This document shows, piece by piece, positions 21,595-32,079 of a DNA stretch of 64,000 nt. How positions within the stretch are numbered: the first letter of the stretch is position 1; every line of letters begins with the position of its first letter. Both the position numbers and the translations under genes were made by a program. The notes beneath the pieces are model-generated. The model did no database searches. It was not told the origin of the DNA and worked only from the letters and a program-made list of their open reading frames with translations. Source of the DNA: Aphanomyces cochlioides (taxonomy: Eukaryota; Oomycota; Saprolegniomycetes; Saprolegniales; Verrucalvaceae); NCBI GenBank assembly GCA_019828595.1, contig JAHQRK010000015.1, forward strand, positions 496,001 to 560,000, read 5' to 3'.

Positions 21595-21979
21595 TCTAGC
21601 GCTTTTTTAATTATGACACTCCAGAGTGGCATTTCAAAATTACCTCTCAAACTTTATAGCATGTGTCACGTCCAGGATTCAAGATCCTTTTCACGACCCA
21701 TTTAATTAAATTAAATTTTAGCCAATCAAATAATTCGAAATAAATCAAATGACGAGGATTCCGATGCAACACCACACGCGACCCAACAGACGAGAGACGC
21801 AGTGCAGTTCGTTCGTTGGACACATTCCAAGCTACGACAACTCGACACAAATCCAAGCATGTAAAAGCTCAAGTCGGTGGGACTATGTTGCTTATTGAGA
21901 TGCAATCGCTTGGCTAAATATAGTGCAAAGAGAAATATTGAAAGCAAGTCGTTGAAAATCCATATTCAGACGAGACAAT

Positions 21980-22961
21980 AGAGGTTTTTCGCACCAATTT
22001 TTGATTTAATATTCAGATTCTCAAATGAATATCAAAAGTGGCAAAACAACAGAATTTCGCGCACTCGTCATAAATTAACTTTCATTTCCGGATAATCAAA
22101 CCAAACCATATTCGAAAAAATGCAGATTCTGCCATATATGTCAAGCTCGGAGGTCATCGACCTGGTCGCCAAAATCATGGCATCGTGTGGAGGAGATATC
22201 AATCTCTTCATGGAATCCATCGAGATTCTTCTCGAGCACAACGTTATCCGAATGCGAACGGAGCGTCCCATAATCAATTTCACCAACTCATTCAATCGAA
22301 ACCTTGGCGACGCAACAGCAAACCACCTCTTTCGATTGACGTTACCCCAGTTGCAGCTACTAACAGTCAAACTACAAATGCCTGCTTGGATTGTTACAAC
22401 TAGTGGGGATGAAATCGACGCGTTAGAAGCTTTGGCTTTGCTGTGCCGACGTCTAGCCGAGCCATCGCGGTTGTATACAATCGCGAACGAATTCGAACGC
22501 TCAGTCCCATCCATCTGCAGAATTCTCCGTGTTGTCGTGAACATGCTACACAGTCGATTTGATGATATCTTGTACTTCAATGAGCCTCCATTTGCATCTC
22601 GAGTTGGTATGAATGGATGATATCAAGGATTAATTGTTCCTAGATCTTTATGCAGCAGCCATCCAACATAAACCTGGATTGGCCGGGCTGACGACTTGTG
22701 TTGGTTTTGTTGATGGAACCAAGCAGTACATCAGTCGACCGAGCCCTCGTGAGAACAGAGAATGCTGGTTTTCGCTCCAACCCGTGACGAATTATCCGAA
22801 TATCTGGTAGGTTATCCGTGCATGAAATCAAAAAGCCATTTCGAGATTTCTGGTGAAAATCTCAACAGCCTTCAAGTTTCGAGATAGTTTTTGGCAGGTT
22901 TATAAAGTTAGAGAGGTTTTGAATCTGAATATTAAATCAAAAAGGGGCGCGAAAAACCTCT
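21980..22961. mobile_element. PIF/Harbinger-like element, copy 2
   Basis: Array copy of the element at 13261-14242, with the same inverted repeats and flanking AAT. It was duplicated with the unit and is not an independent insertion. Confidence 0.7.
22120..22810 (+). pseudogene. Truncated PIF/Harbinger-type transposase, copy 2
   Basis: Identical to the copy at 13401-14091: same intron, same GFVDGT motif, same truncation after the first catalytic Asp. Confidence 0.65.
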
Positions 22962-23361
22962 AATGTCGAAACTGCCATGTGCAGATTCCGATGGCAATGC
23001 AAGGTCGTCTGAGACCAGGAAAACGAAGACAAAGTCTTGACACACAACAGAAGTTATTCCCACGAGGCATAAGCAATGGATAAGTACTGTCGTGACATGT
23101 GCGACGACCACCACGACCTTGCAAGCAAAATCTCTCGACAGCCTTTTTCCAATATCGAATTAATTTTTGGTCTGGATACTAAAATCCAGTATAAATCTGT
23201 CCAGGATGCATCTATTTTCTTGAATTTTCGGCATATTTTTTGGAATATTGAAAATTTTATTTGCACAATCTGCCTGTCTTAGTTGTTGGGTCGTGGAGGT
23301 CTGTCATTATAAATTTTGACAGTTTTGCACGAAACGCTTGAAATAGGTGCCATTCCTCAAG

Positions 23362-25314
23362 ATGAGTTCCGTCGCCTCGTATAGCGCCGAAACGAACGTC
23401 TCTGTGACGGATTTCAGCGTCCAGACGCTGATCAATGCGGGTTTAGACATCAATGTGTCCGTCCCTCTTCAATTTGCTTTCATATGCGCCGTGACAGCGT
23501 TCGTCCTTTGCTTTGAATATGTCTTGGAAACCATTGAAAGTGTCATTGCGCGCCATCCGACTTATTGGACGCTATTGAACAAAATGTACCGAGAATTGCT
23601 CGTCGGTGGTCTCACTGCGTTTGTTGCGAAACGTATCGATCAATGGGATGCCCTGCCAAAGTACAGCCAGACGAAACTCAACAATAGCGACGATATGGTG
23701 CTGTACTTTTCGCTTTCGATCGCGCTCCAGTCGGCTTTTATCTTTATGATGCTCCGTGTTCGCAACAAGAAACTTGACAAGTTGTCTGTCTTGAGTGCTC
23801 GTGACTTGCTCGAGTACATGTCAACTGATGACAGTGCTAAACCGACGTCAAAGTTATCGCAGTCGATTATGAAGACCAAGATCCTGCAAAACTTTTTTCT
23901 CACGACGTACAAGCTCCCCGATGTATTTTCCTTTCCCAAGTACCTCCGCTCGATTCAGGATTCGGAAATCTTCAGCTTGTTTGACGTGGAAATCATCGAA
24001 TGGTTGCTCCTCGTGGCCATCTATACAGCCTTCTTTTGGATCGCCGACGTCTTCGAAACGATTCGATTCGTTGGTGAGGGCCCCGAAGATGCTATTATCG
24101 AATCTGGCGTTGGTCTCCAACATGCCAAGATGATTCAAACGACGCGTTTGCAAGTTCTCCTCGTTTTTATACTCATCCTCACAGTCTCGCTTTGGGCTTT
24201 GTATGCCTACGTTCGTCGCCGCGTCCATGACATTGTGATCCATGCTGGCAATGGGCATAAGTCATACCTCGATGCGCTACATGAGATCGCTGATCAAGAA
24301 GACGCTCGCCTGGCAAAGCCTATGACAAACGACGAAGCAATTGCCACCATGATGGAGTTGGCCGATGCGCTGTCGGACGTCGAAGACCACTCGACCATTT
24401 GGGACTTGATCAAATCTGGTGCTCGTCGTGTTCTCGGAAAGTCTCATGTGAAGAATCAAGCATTCGTTCCCGTGGCCGACCTCCACTTGCGCTTCTTCTC
24501 GCGTAAAGCTGTGCACGTCTTTGCGAAGCTGCTGATGTCGTTCAACGCAATGTATTTTGCTCTTGTGTGGTCGGCGTTCAATGCATCGGTTGGCCGTGTG
24601 ATCTCGTCGAAGCAAGCGTGGTGGTATCCTCTCTGTCTCGTTGGTCTCATGGTCGTCCTCGTATTCAATATGGTCTTCTTCGCGCCTCGACTCGTTCGCC
24701 AGCTTGCTCTCGTGAATGCCACCGTGCGCGTCAACCCCAGCGAACTCAAGACAGTCATTGAGCATTTCGCGGATGTGCTGGAAATGCAAACCGAAATGGC
24801 GGAAGCAATCAATGAATATTGCGACGCCAATGACAAAGATGTCAAGGAGCTCGAGCAAGATATGGTCGCGCTTGATCCACAAGCCACGGGCTACATCGAA
24901 GGTGAAGAGCTGCGCAACATCATCAGTCGCTATGGCTTCAAGTTCTCGGCCAACAAGTTCCAGACCTTTGTCCGTCTTCAGTTCAAGACACAAGGGACAA
25001 AAGTTCCTTATGCTGACTTCTGCCGCGTGCTTTTTGGCCTGACGGACCAATTGAAGGCCCATCATGGAGCACTCTCGGAGTTTATGACTGGAAGAAACCT
25101 CAACAGTCAGTACTTGCATTCGCTCCGACGAGGTGGAACGAGCGACAGCATGCACAGCAGCAATAGCAGCCACAGCTCGCGCCGTACGAATCGCGCTCTG
25201 CTGTACAAACTCGCGGGCTTTCAACGCGGCAATACTAACGAGAGCGCGGATTCCGCAAGCCAAGTCTACCATCAAGTCCAAACCCCAAACAAGACAGACG
25301 ATGCGTTAGTGTGA
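23362..25314 (+). CDS. Chimeric E/B MLO-like protein with EF-hand (gene E2)
   Basis: Second chimeric gene, 650 aa, identical to E1: E-type membrane core and B-type cytosolic tail, with the switch in the tract 24674-24686. Two identical chimeras show that the recombinant unit was itself duplicated after the first crossover, or that the array was later homogenised. Confidence 0.75.
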   Translation: MSSVASYSAETNVSVTDFSVQTLINAGLDINVSVPLQFAFICAVTAFVLCFEYVLETIESVIARHPTYWTLLNKMYRELLVGGLTAFVAKRIDQWDALPKYSQTKLNNSDDMVLYFSLSIALQSAFIFMMLRVRNKKLDKLSVLSARDLLEYMSTDDSAKPTSKLSQSIMKTKILQNFFLTTYKLPDVFSFPKYLRSIQDSEIFSLFDVEIIEWLLLVAIYTAFFWIADVFETIRFVGEGPEDAIIESGVGLQHAKMIQTTRLQVLLVFILILTVSLWALYAYVRRRVHDIVIHAGNGHKSYLDALHEIADQEDARLAKPMTNDEAIATMMELADALSDVEDHSTIWDLIKSGARRVLGKSHVKNQAFVPVADLHLRFFSRKAVHVFAKLLMSFNAMYFALVWSAFNASVGRVISSKQAWWYPLCLVGLMVVLVFNMVFFAPRLVRQLALVNATVRVNPSELKTVIEHFADVLEMQTEMAEAINEYCDANDKDVKELEQDMVALDPQATGYIEGEELRNIISRYGFKFSANKFQTFVRLQFKTQGTKVPYADFCRVLFGLTDQLKAHHGALSEFMTGRNLNSQYLHSLRRGGTSDSMHSSNSSHSSRRTNRALLYKLAGFQRGNTNESADSASQVYHQVQTPNKTDDALV

Positions 25315-25932
25315 TGGGATCCAGTATGAGTGTCAATGTGAGGATGGAAAGATCCCCGCCGTAAATTAATCAAACATCATGATGTATCATCGACGAGAAA
25401 GCAACGCAAAGCGCAAGAGGGAGGACATGGTTTCCAATATCGAGAGGATCGCGGTCGACAAGCACGCAATCGTTGTATTCTTGTAGCTGCTGTGGCAATC
25501 CTTCGATATGGCGCGAATGCGCACCTTTCTATTCCCCGATCAAGTGTCATTCGGTGTCCAGCGGGGCGATCTGGAGCTTTATCCATGTCCCGACTTGTCT
25601 CCACGCATGTCAAGGTCACTAATCTCACATCTCACCCTCGTCCTCGTCATCACATGGTCTCTCGAGAGTCACTGGATTGATGTCAAGTGTCACGATATTC
25701 TGAACTCTCCCGTGGATTTCCCCAGGATTGTGTGGTCGAGAGCTATTTGACGTGGGAAGAAAGCTTGGCGGAAGAGGACGACCTTGGAACTTCCACAACT
25801 ATTGTGAGTAATGCACGCCAAATGGGGGGATTTGACGTGTTGACAGCATGCGCACCAGAGAGGACGACACAAGAATCATGTTGACATGCTGGACCAGAAA
25901 CAATTGAACTACAGTACGTGCGGTTGCCCAAC

Positions 25933-27873
25933 ATGAGCTCCGAGGCGGCGTACAGCGCGGCGACGAACGTCTCCATGACGGACTTCAGCGTCCAGGCGCT
26001 CATCAATGCTGGTTTGGACATCGATGTCTCCGTCTCTCTTCAATTCAGCTTCATTATCGTCGTGACAGTGTTCGTCATTTGCTTTGAATACGTCCTCGAG
26101 TCGATTGAACATGTCATCGCGCGCCATCCGACCTACTGGACGCTCTTGAACAAAATGTACCGCGAACTTCTCGTCGGTGGTCTCACAGCGTTTGTTGCCA
26201 AGCGCATCGATCAATGGGATGCTATCGCCAAGTACGACCAGGCGAAGCTCAACATCAGCGACGACATTGTGCTCTACTTTTCGCTCTCCATTGCGATTCA
26301 GTCGGCGATTATCTTTATGATGCTCCGCGTGCGCAATGAAAAGGTTGACAAGCTGTCCGTCTTGAGCGCGCGCGACTTGCTCGAGTACATGTCGACGGAC
26401 GATGGCGCGAATCCATGGTCGCAGTTTTCCAAGTCAATCATGACGACCAAGATCCTCCAGAACTTTTTTCTCACGACATACAAGCTCCCCGACGTCTTTT
26501 CCTTTCCCAAGTACCTCCGCTCGATCCAGGATTCGGATATCTTCAGCTTGTTCGACGTCGAGATCATCGAATGGATTCTCCTCGTCGCCGTCTACACGAT
26601 CTTCTTTTGGATCGCCGACGACTTTGAGTCCATTCGATTCATCGAAGAAGACGCCACCGACGACATTATCGAAGCTGGTATTGATGTCGAGCATGCCAAG
26701 ATGATACTAGCGACGCGTTTGGAAGTTCTCCTCGTCTTTATCCTCATCCTCACAATCGCTCTGTGGGCATTGTACGCCTACGTCCGTCGCCGCGTCCACG
26801 ACATTGTACTCCATGCAAGCAATGGCCGGAAATCATACCTGGAAGCGCTCGAAGACATTGCGAATAAAGAAGATGCCCGCCTGGCAAAGCCCATGACAAA
26901 CGACGAAGCAATCGCCGTCATGATGGAATTCGCCGATTCTCTCACGGACGTCGAGGACCATTCGAGCATTTGGGACTTGATCAAATCTGGCGCTCGACGC
27001 CTCGTCGGAAGAGCGCATGCGAAGGACAAATCGCACATGCAAGTGGCAAACCTCCACTTGCCATTCTTCTCCCGCAAAGCCGTCCATGTCTTTGCCAAGC
27101 TCTTGTTGTCATTCAATGCCATGTACTTTGCGCTTGTATGGTCAGCGTTCAATGCGTCAGTCGTTCCCGTCATCAAGTCCAAGCAAGCAACATGGTATCC
27201 GCTCTCGCTCCTTGGTCTCATGGCCATCCTTGTCTTCAATATGCTCTTCTTTGCACCGCAGCTTGTGCGTCATCTTGCCCTCGTGAATGCCACAGTCCGT
27301 GTCAACCCACATGAGCTCAAGGCGGTGATTGAGCATTTCTCGGACGTGCTCGAAATACAAACCGACATGGCCGAAGCAATCATCACCTATTGCGACGCCC
27401 ATGGCAAGGACATCAAAGACCTCGAGCATGACATTGTTGCAATTGATCCAGAAGCCACGGGGTACATCGAAGGCGAGGCGCTGCGGGATATCATCAGTCA
27501 CTACGGCTTCAAATTCTCAGCCAACAAGTTCCAAACGTTTGTGCGTCTTCAGTTCAAGACACGAGGGACGAGAGTTCCTTATGCTGACTTCTGCCGCGTG
27601 CTTTATGGCCTCACGGAGCAATTGACGTCGCATCACGACTCGCTCTCGGAACTTCTGTCAGGAAAAAACCTTCACACCGAGTACCTCAATTCGCTTCGAC
27701 GGGATCGATCGAGCGAAAGCTTCCTTAGCGGTACGACGAGCAGCCACGGTCAACGGCGTCCCAACCACGCCATGCTATTTAAACTCTCAGCCATTAAGCA
27801 ATTCCATGCGAAGGACAATGCGGAATCGCAGGCCAAAGTAAGTCCAAGGAAGGTTGCCGCAGAGGCAGTATGA
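25933..27873 (+). CDS. MLO-like seven-helix protein with EF-hand-like tail (gene C3)
   Basis: Third array copy of gene C, 646 aa, protein identical to C1 and C2. Its far upstream region differs from the other copies by the two single-base deletions, but the conserved block next to the start is unchanged. Confidence 0.7.
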   Translation: MSSEAAYSAATNVSMTDFSVQALINAGLDIDVSVSLQFSFIIVVTVFVICFEYVLESIEHVIARHPTYWTLLNKMYRELLVGGLTAFVAKRIDQWDAIAKYDQAKLNISDDIVLYFSLSIAIQSAIIFMMLRVRNEKVDKLSVLSARDLLEYMSTDDGANPWSQFSKSIMTTKILQNFFLTTYKLPDVFSFPKYLRSIQDSDIFSLFDVEIIEWILLVAVYTIFFWIADDFESIRFIEEDATDDIIEAGIDVEHAKMILATRLEVLLVFILILTIALWALYAYVRRRVHDIVLHASNGRKSYLEALEDIANKEDARLAKPMTNDEAIAVMMEFADSLTDVEDHSSIWDLIKSGARRLVGRAHAKDKSHMQVANLHLPFFSRKAVHVFAKLLLSFNAMYFALVWSAFNASVVPVIKSKQATWYPLSLLGLMAILVFNMLFFAPQLVRHLALVNATVRVNPHELKAVIEHFSDVLEIQTDMAEAIITYCDAHGKDIKDLEHDIVAIDPEATGYIEGEALRDIISHYGFKFSANKFQTFVRLQFKTRGTRVPYADFCRVLYGLTEQLTSHHDSLSELLSGKNLHTEYLNSLRRDRSSESFLSGTTSSHGQRRPNHAMLFKLSAIKQFHAKDNAESQAKVSPRKVAAEAV

Positions 27874-28250
27874 AGCGGCCAACAAGCGTCAAGGGAAGGA
27901 GACAGAGAGCAGCCAAGCCATAAATTAATCAAAATTCGCTGAGTAATGTTGTCATGCAACGAGCTACCATGCGGTGTCCTCAGAGCGACGCTCTTGTGAC
28001 GCGGTTTGATGGCTTTAATTCGAGTCTCTCGGTGGATACAGGCGAGTGTTGATGTCTTAGCTTTGGGTGGCGATCCTTTGGTATGTCTTCAGCATGCTCA
28101 TGGGCTCAAATGGCCGGTGCATCTTTCCTCGTCGCCAGTAATGAGCTGGTTGTGTCTGCGATCACTTCTCGTCCCTTCAAGAGCACTTGGGACGATAAGA
28201 GCATGAAACAGAGCACGAGAGGAATAGGATACAGATAGCTACATAGCATT

Positions 28251-30312
28251 TCAAATTAAAAACGAATCGTGCTTCTCGGAACTACGTTCACTCGACGGCT
28301 CTGTGCCTTCTTGAGAATGTGATCGAGCAGGTTGATGGATAAAACTTGCATTGTCTGCGTTGTGTTCACGTAATGGCTCGGTATCATGTTGATCGATGGT
28401 GTGTTGAGAAGTTGAACGGGCCGAATGATGCTCTACAACACTGGATTTGTCAGAGGTGCGTTCACTTGACAGGACGGTGCCTTCATGTGAAGTAGAAGAA
28501 GCAGGACGATGAACCATTATGCTAGATTTCTGGCCATGATGGGTGGCATCTTCGACAGAAATGGCAGCGATTTCACTGAACAGCACACGGTAGAACAAAT
28601 CATACCGGACGCGTGTGCCTTTTGTCTTGAACTGGAGTCGCACAAAAGTGTTGAACTTGTGCTTGGAGAACTTGAATCCATAGCGTTTGATTGTACTGCG
28701 GAGAATTTCACACTCGACGTAACGCGAGTTGTCGTCGTCGTGGGTCTTCAAGTCTTTCATGATTTGGGTGATTTCAATGTTGTGTGTCTCGCAATGGGCC
28801 AAGACCGCGCGCACCATGCGACGTTGGAGCTCAAGAACATCGATAAAGTGCTCCAAGACACTCTTGAGTTCGCCAGGATTGACACGGACGATGCCATTGA
28901 TGAGCGTGAATTGGCGAATAATTCGAGGGGACAAGAATGTCATGTTGATGATGAGGAGAGCCATTTGGCCAGCAATGATACCCAGGGACCACGCTCTACC
29001 ACGGGCGACCAGCACCATAAAACCTTGAAAGAGGAAGCCAAAGTAAAAAGCATTCAGCGTAAGGAAAAACTTTGTCAAGACATGGACAAATTTGCGGCTG
29101 AAAAAGGGCAGGTTGAGGTCGCATTCCAAGTGTGATAAGTCGCTCGTCTTCTTGCCCCATTTGGACCCCGTGATTTTGCGGAAGATTGTTCCCAATAGAT
29201 CGCTGAAGCTCGACGCATCTTCATATTCAGGCAAGTTTTCAGTCCGATCAAATAACTTAAGTAATGTGGTTTCGGTTGTCTCAGGCACAGCAACATCAGC
29301 CTACAAATGCACCCACTCAGCCAAAGTGATGGAATTGGTTCACATACCGAATCCGCAATACGCTTGAGTGCAGTCGCCAATTGTGCTTCATCACCACCAG
29401 CGTGCATGACCATGATAGAAACGCAGCGCTTGAGGTAGAAATAGAGACCCAACATCATGACTGTAAGGATCGCGATGAGAATAAATAGAACTAGGAGCCG
29501 GTTCTTGTGAATCGAAGCACGCATATCAGGTTCGTCAAGATGATCTCGGTAATGAGGTCGACTGTCGTCGCTGATCAAGTAGTAAAATCCTTGTACGATA
29601 ACAAGAAGGATCCACGTCGATTTCTCCACTTCGTAAAGATGAATAATTTCCGTGTCTTGAACTGCGCGGAGATATTTGGGAAATGAGAACAGGCGGGGAA
29701 GGTCATATTGACGGAGGAAGAAGTCGCGTAGAACAAACATCTTGGCTGCAGACACGTACTCTTTAGCAATCTTGTTGGACTTTCCGTCCGAAGTTGCTTT
29801 GCCGTATAATTCTGCTGGTGTGAGGAGGGCATGCTTGTCCAATTGGAAGTTGCGTTGGCGAAGGCGAAGAAACATGATAACCGACTGAATCGTGAGCGCA
29901 ATCGCAAAGAAGAGAATCATATCGTCGACGGCTTCCCATGCTGTGTAATGACTGCTATCCTTGTCAAAGACACCGTATTCCGCCAACCGTTTACTCAAAA
30001 AGTTGATCAAACCACCGACCAAGAGTTCTACACACCGCAAATGATTATTAGGATTCATTCCATGCTGAAAAATGCAACATACCGCGGTACATATTTGTGA
30101 GGAGCGTAAAGTACTTTGGATGAGGTGCAGCTTTCTTCTTCAAGTTTCGTGAGGAGCGTCTTAAGCACAATGACAAACGCGACGACGTAGACAAAGGAGA
30201 GGAGACTGCTGTAGACTGGCAGTTGGAGTCCAATATGGAAGAGAACTCCCATGGGGAACGTCTTGTCGACCTGCAGTTCGGCCGCCGTCACGCCCGCTGT
30301 TCCATTCGACAT
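28251..30312 (-). pseudogene. MLO-like three-exon gene with frameshift in exon 1 (gene D3)
   Basis: Third array copy of gene D, with exons expected at 30312-30083, 30027-29348 and 29300-28251. In exon 1 the other copies read GAAGACAAAGC but this copy reads GAAGAAGAAAGC, a net gain of one base. Translation therefore leaves the family frame after LLTKLEE and would miss helix 2 onward. Exons 2 and 3 are intact. Either this copy is newly inactivated, or the assembly is wrong at this spot; two other small indels in the same unit make a consensus error a real possibility. Confidence 0.6.
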
Positions 30313-30697
30313 TCTAGCGCTTTTTTAATTATGACACTCCAGAGTGGCATTTCAAAATTACCTCTCAAACTTTATAGCATGTGTCACGTCCAGGATTCAA
30401 GATCCTTTTCACGACCCATTTAATTAAATTAAATTTTAGCCAATCAAATAATTCGAAATAAATCAAATGACGAGGATTCCGATGCAACACCACACGCGAC
30501 CCAACAGACGAGAGACGCAGTGCAGTTCGTTCGTTGGACACATTCCAAGCTACGACAACTCGACACAAATCCAAGCATGTAAAAGCTCAAGTCGGTGGGA
30601 CTATGTTGCTTATTGAGATGCAATCGCTTGGCTAAATATAGTGCAAAGAGAAATATTGAAAGCAAGTCGTTGAAAATCCATATTCAGACGAGACAAT

Positions 30698-31679
30698 AGA
30701 GGTTTTTCGCACCAATTTTTGATTTAATATTCAGATTCTCAAATGAATATCAAAAGTGGCAAAACAACAGAATTTCGCGCACTCGTCATAAATTAACTTT
30801 CATTTCCGGATAATCAAACCAAACCATATTCGAAAAAATGCAGATTCTGCCATATATGTCAAGCTCGGAGGTCATCGACCTGGTCGCCAAAATCATGGCA
30901 TCGTGTGGAGGAGATATCAATCTCTTCATGGAATCCATCGAGATTCTTCTCGAGCACAACGTTATCCGAATGCGAACGGAGCGTCCCATAATCAATTTCA
31001 CCAACTCATTCAATCGAAACCTTGGCGACGCAACAGCAAACCACCTCTTTCGATTGACGTTACCCCAGTTGCAGCTACTAACAGTCAAACTACAAATGCC
31101 TGCTTGGATTGTTACAACTAGTGGGGATGAAATCGACGCGTTAGAAGCTTTGGCTTTGCTGTGCCGACGTCTAGCCGAGCCATCGCGGTTGTATACAATC
31201 GCGAACGAATTCGAACGCTCAGTCCCATCCATCTGCAGAATTCTCCGTGTTGTCGTGAACATGCTACACAGTCGATTTGATGATATCTTGTACTTCAATG
31301 AGCCTCCATTTGCATCTCGAGTTGGTATGAATGGATGATATCAAGGATTAATTGTTCCTAGATCTTTATGCAGCAGCCATCCAACATAAACCTGGATTGG
31401 CCGGGCTGACGACTTGTGTTGGTTTTGTTGATGGAACCAAGCAGTACATCAGTCGACCGAGCCCTCGTGAGAACAGAGAATGCTGGTTTTCGCTCCAACC
31501 CGTGACGAATTATCCGAATATCTGGTAGGTTATCCGTGCATGAAATCAAAAAGCCATTTCGAGATTTCTGGTGAAAATCTCAACAGCCTTCAAGTTTCGA
31601 GATAGTTTTTGGCAGGTTTATAAAGTTAGAGAGGTTTTGAATCTGAATATTAAATCAAAAAGGGGCGCGAAAAACCTCT
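30698..31679. mobile_element. PIF/Harbinger-like element, copy 3
   Basis: Array copy of the element at 13261-14242, with the same terminal inverted repeats and flanking AAT trinucleotides. Confidence 0.7.
30838..31528 (+). pseudogene. Truncated PIF/Harbinger-type transposase, copy 3
   Basis: Same two-exon truncated transposase as in units 1 and 2, ending at TAG 31526 shortly after the GFVDGT motif. Confidence 0.65.
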
Positions 31680-32079
31680 AATGTCGAAACTGCCATGTGC
31701 AGATTCCGATGGCAATGCAAGGTCGTCTGAGACCAGGAAAACGAAGACAAAGTCTTGACACACAACAGAAGTTATTCCCACGAGGCATAAGCAATGGATA
31801 AGTACTGTCGTGACATGTGCGACGACCACCACGACCTTGCAAGCAAAATCTCTCGACAGCCTTTTTCCAATATCGAATTAATTTTTGGTCTGGATACTAA
31901 AATCCAGTATAAATCTGTCCAGGATGCATCTATTTTCTTGAATTTTCGGCATATTTTTTGGAATATTGAAAATTTTATTTGCACAATCTGCCTGTCTTAG
32001 TTGTTGGGTCGTGGAGGTCTGTCATTATAAATTTTGACAGTTTTGCACGAAACGCTTGAAATAGGTGCCATTCCTCAAG

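Larger units (their letters stand above)
15955..24673. repeat. Tandem array unit 2 (8719 bp)
   Basis: Second copy, same length as unit 1; no differences were noticed by eye. It contains C2, D2, the second transposon copy and the E-type 5' part of E2. The joint to unit 3 is at 24674-24686. Confidence 0.9.
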
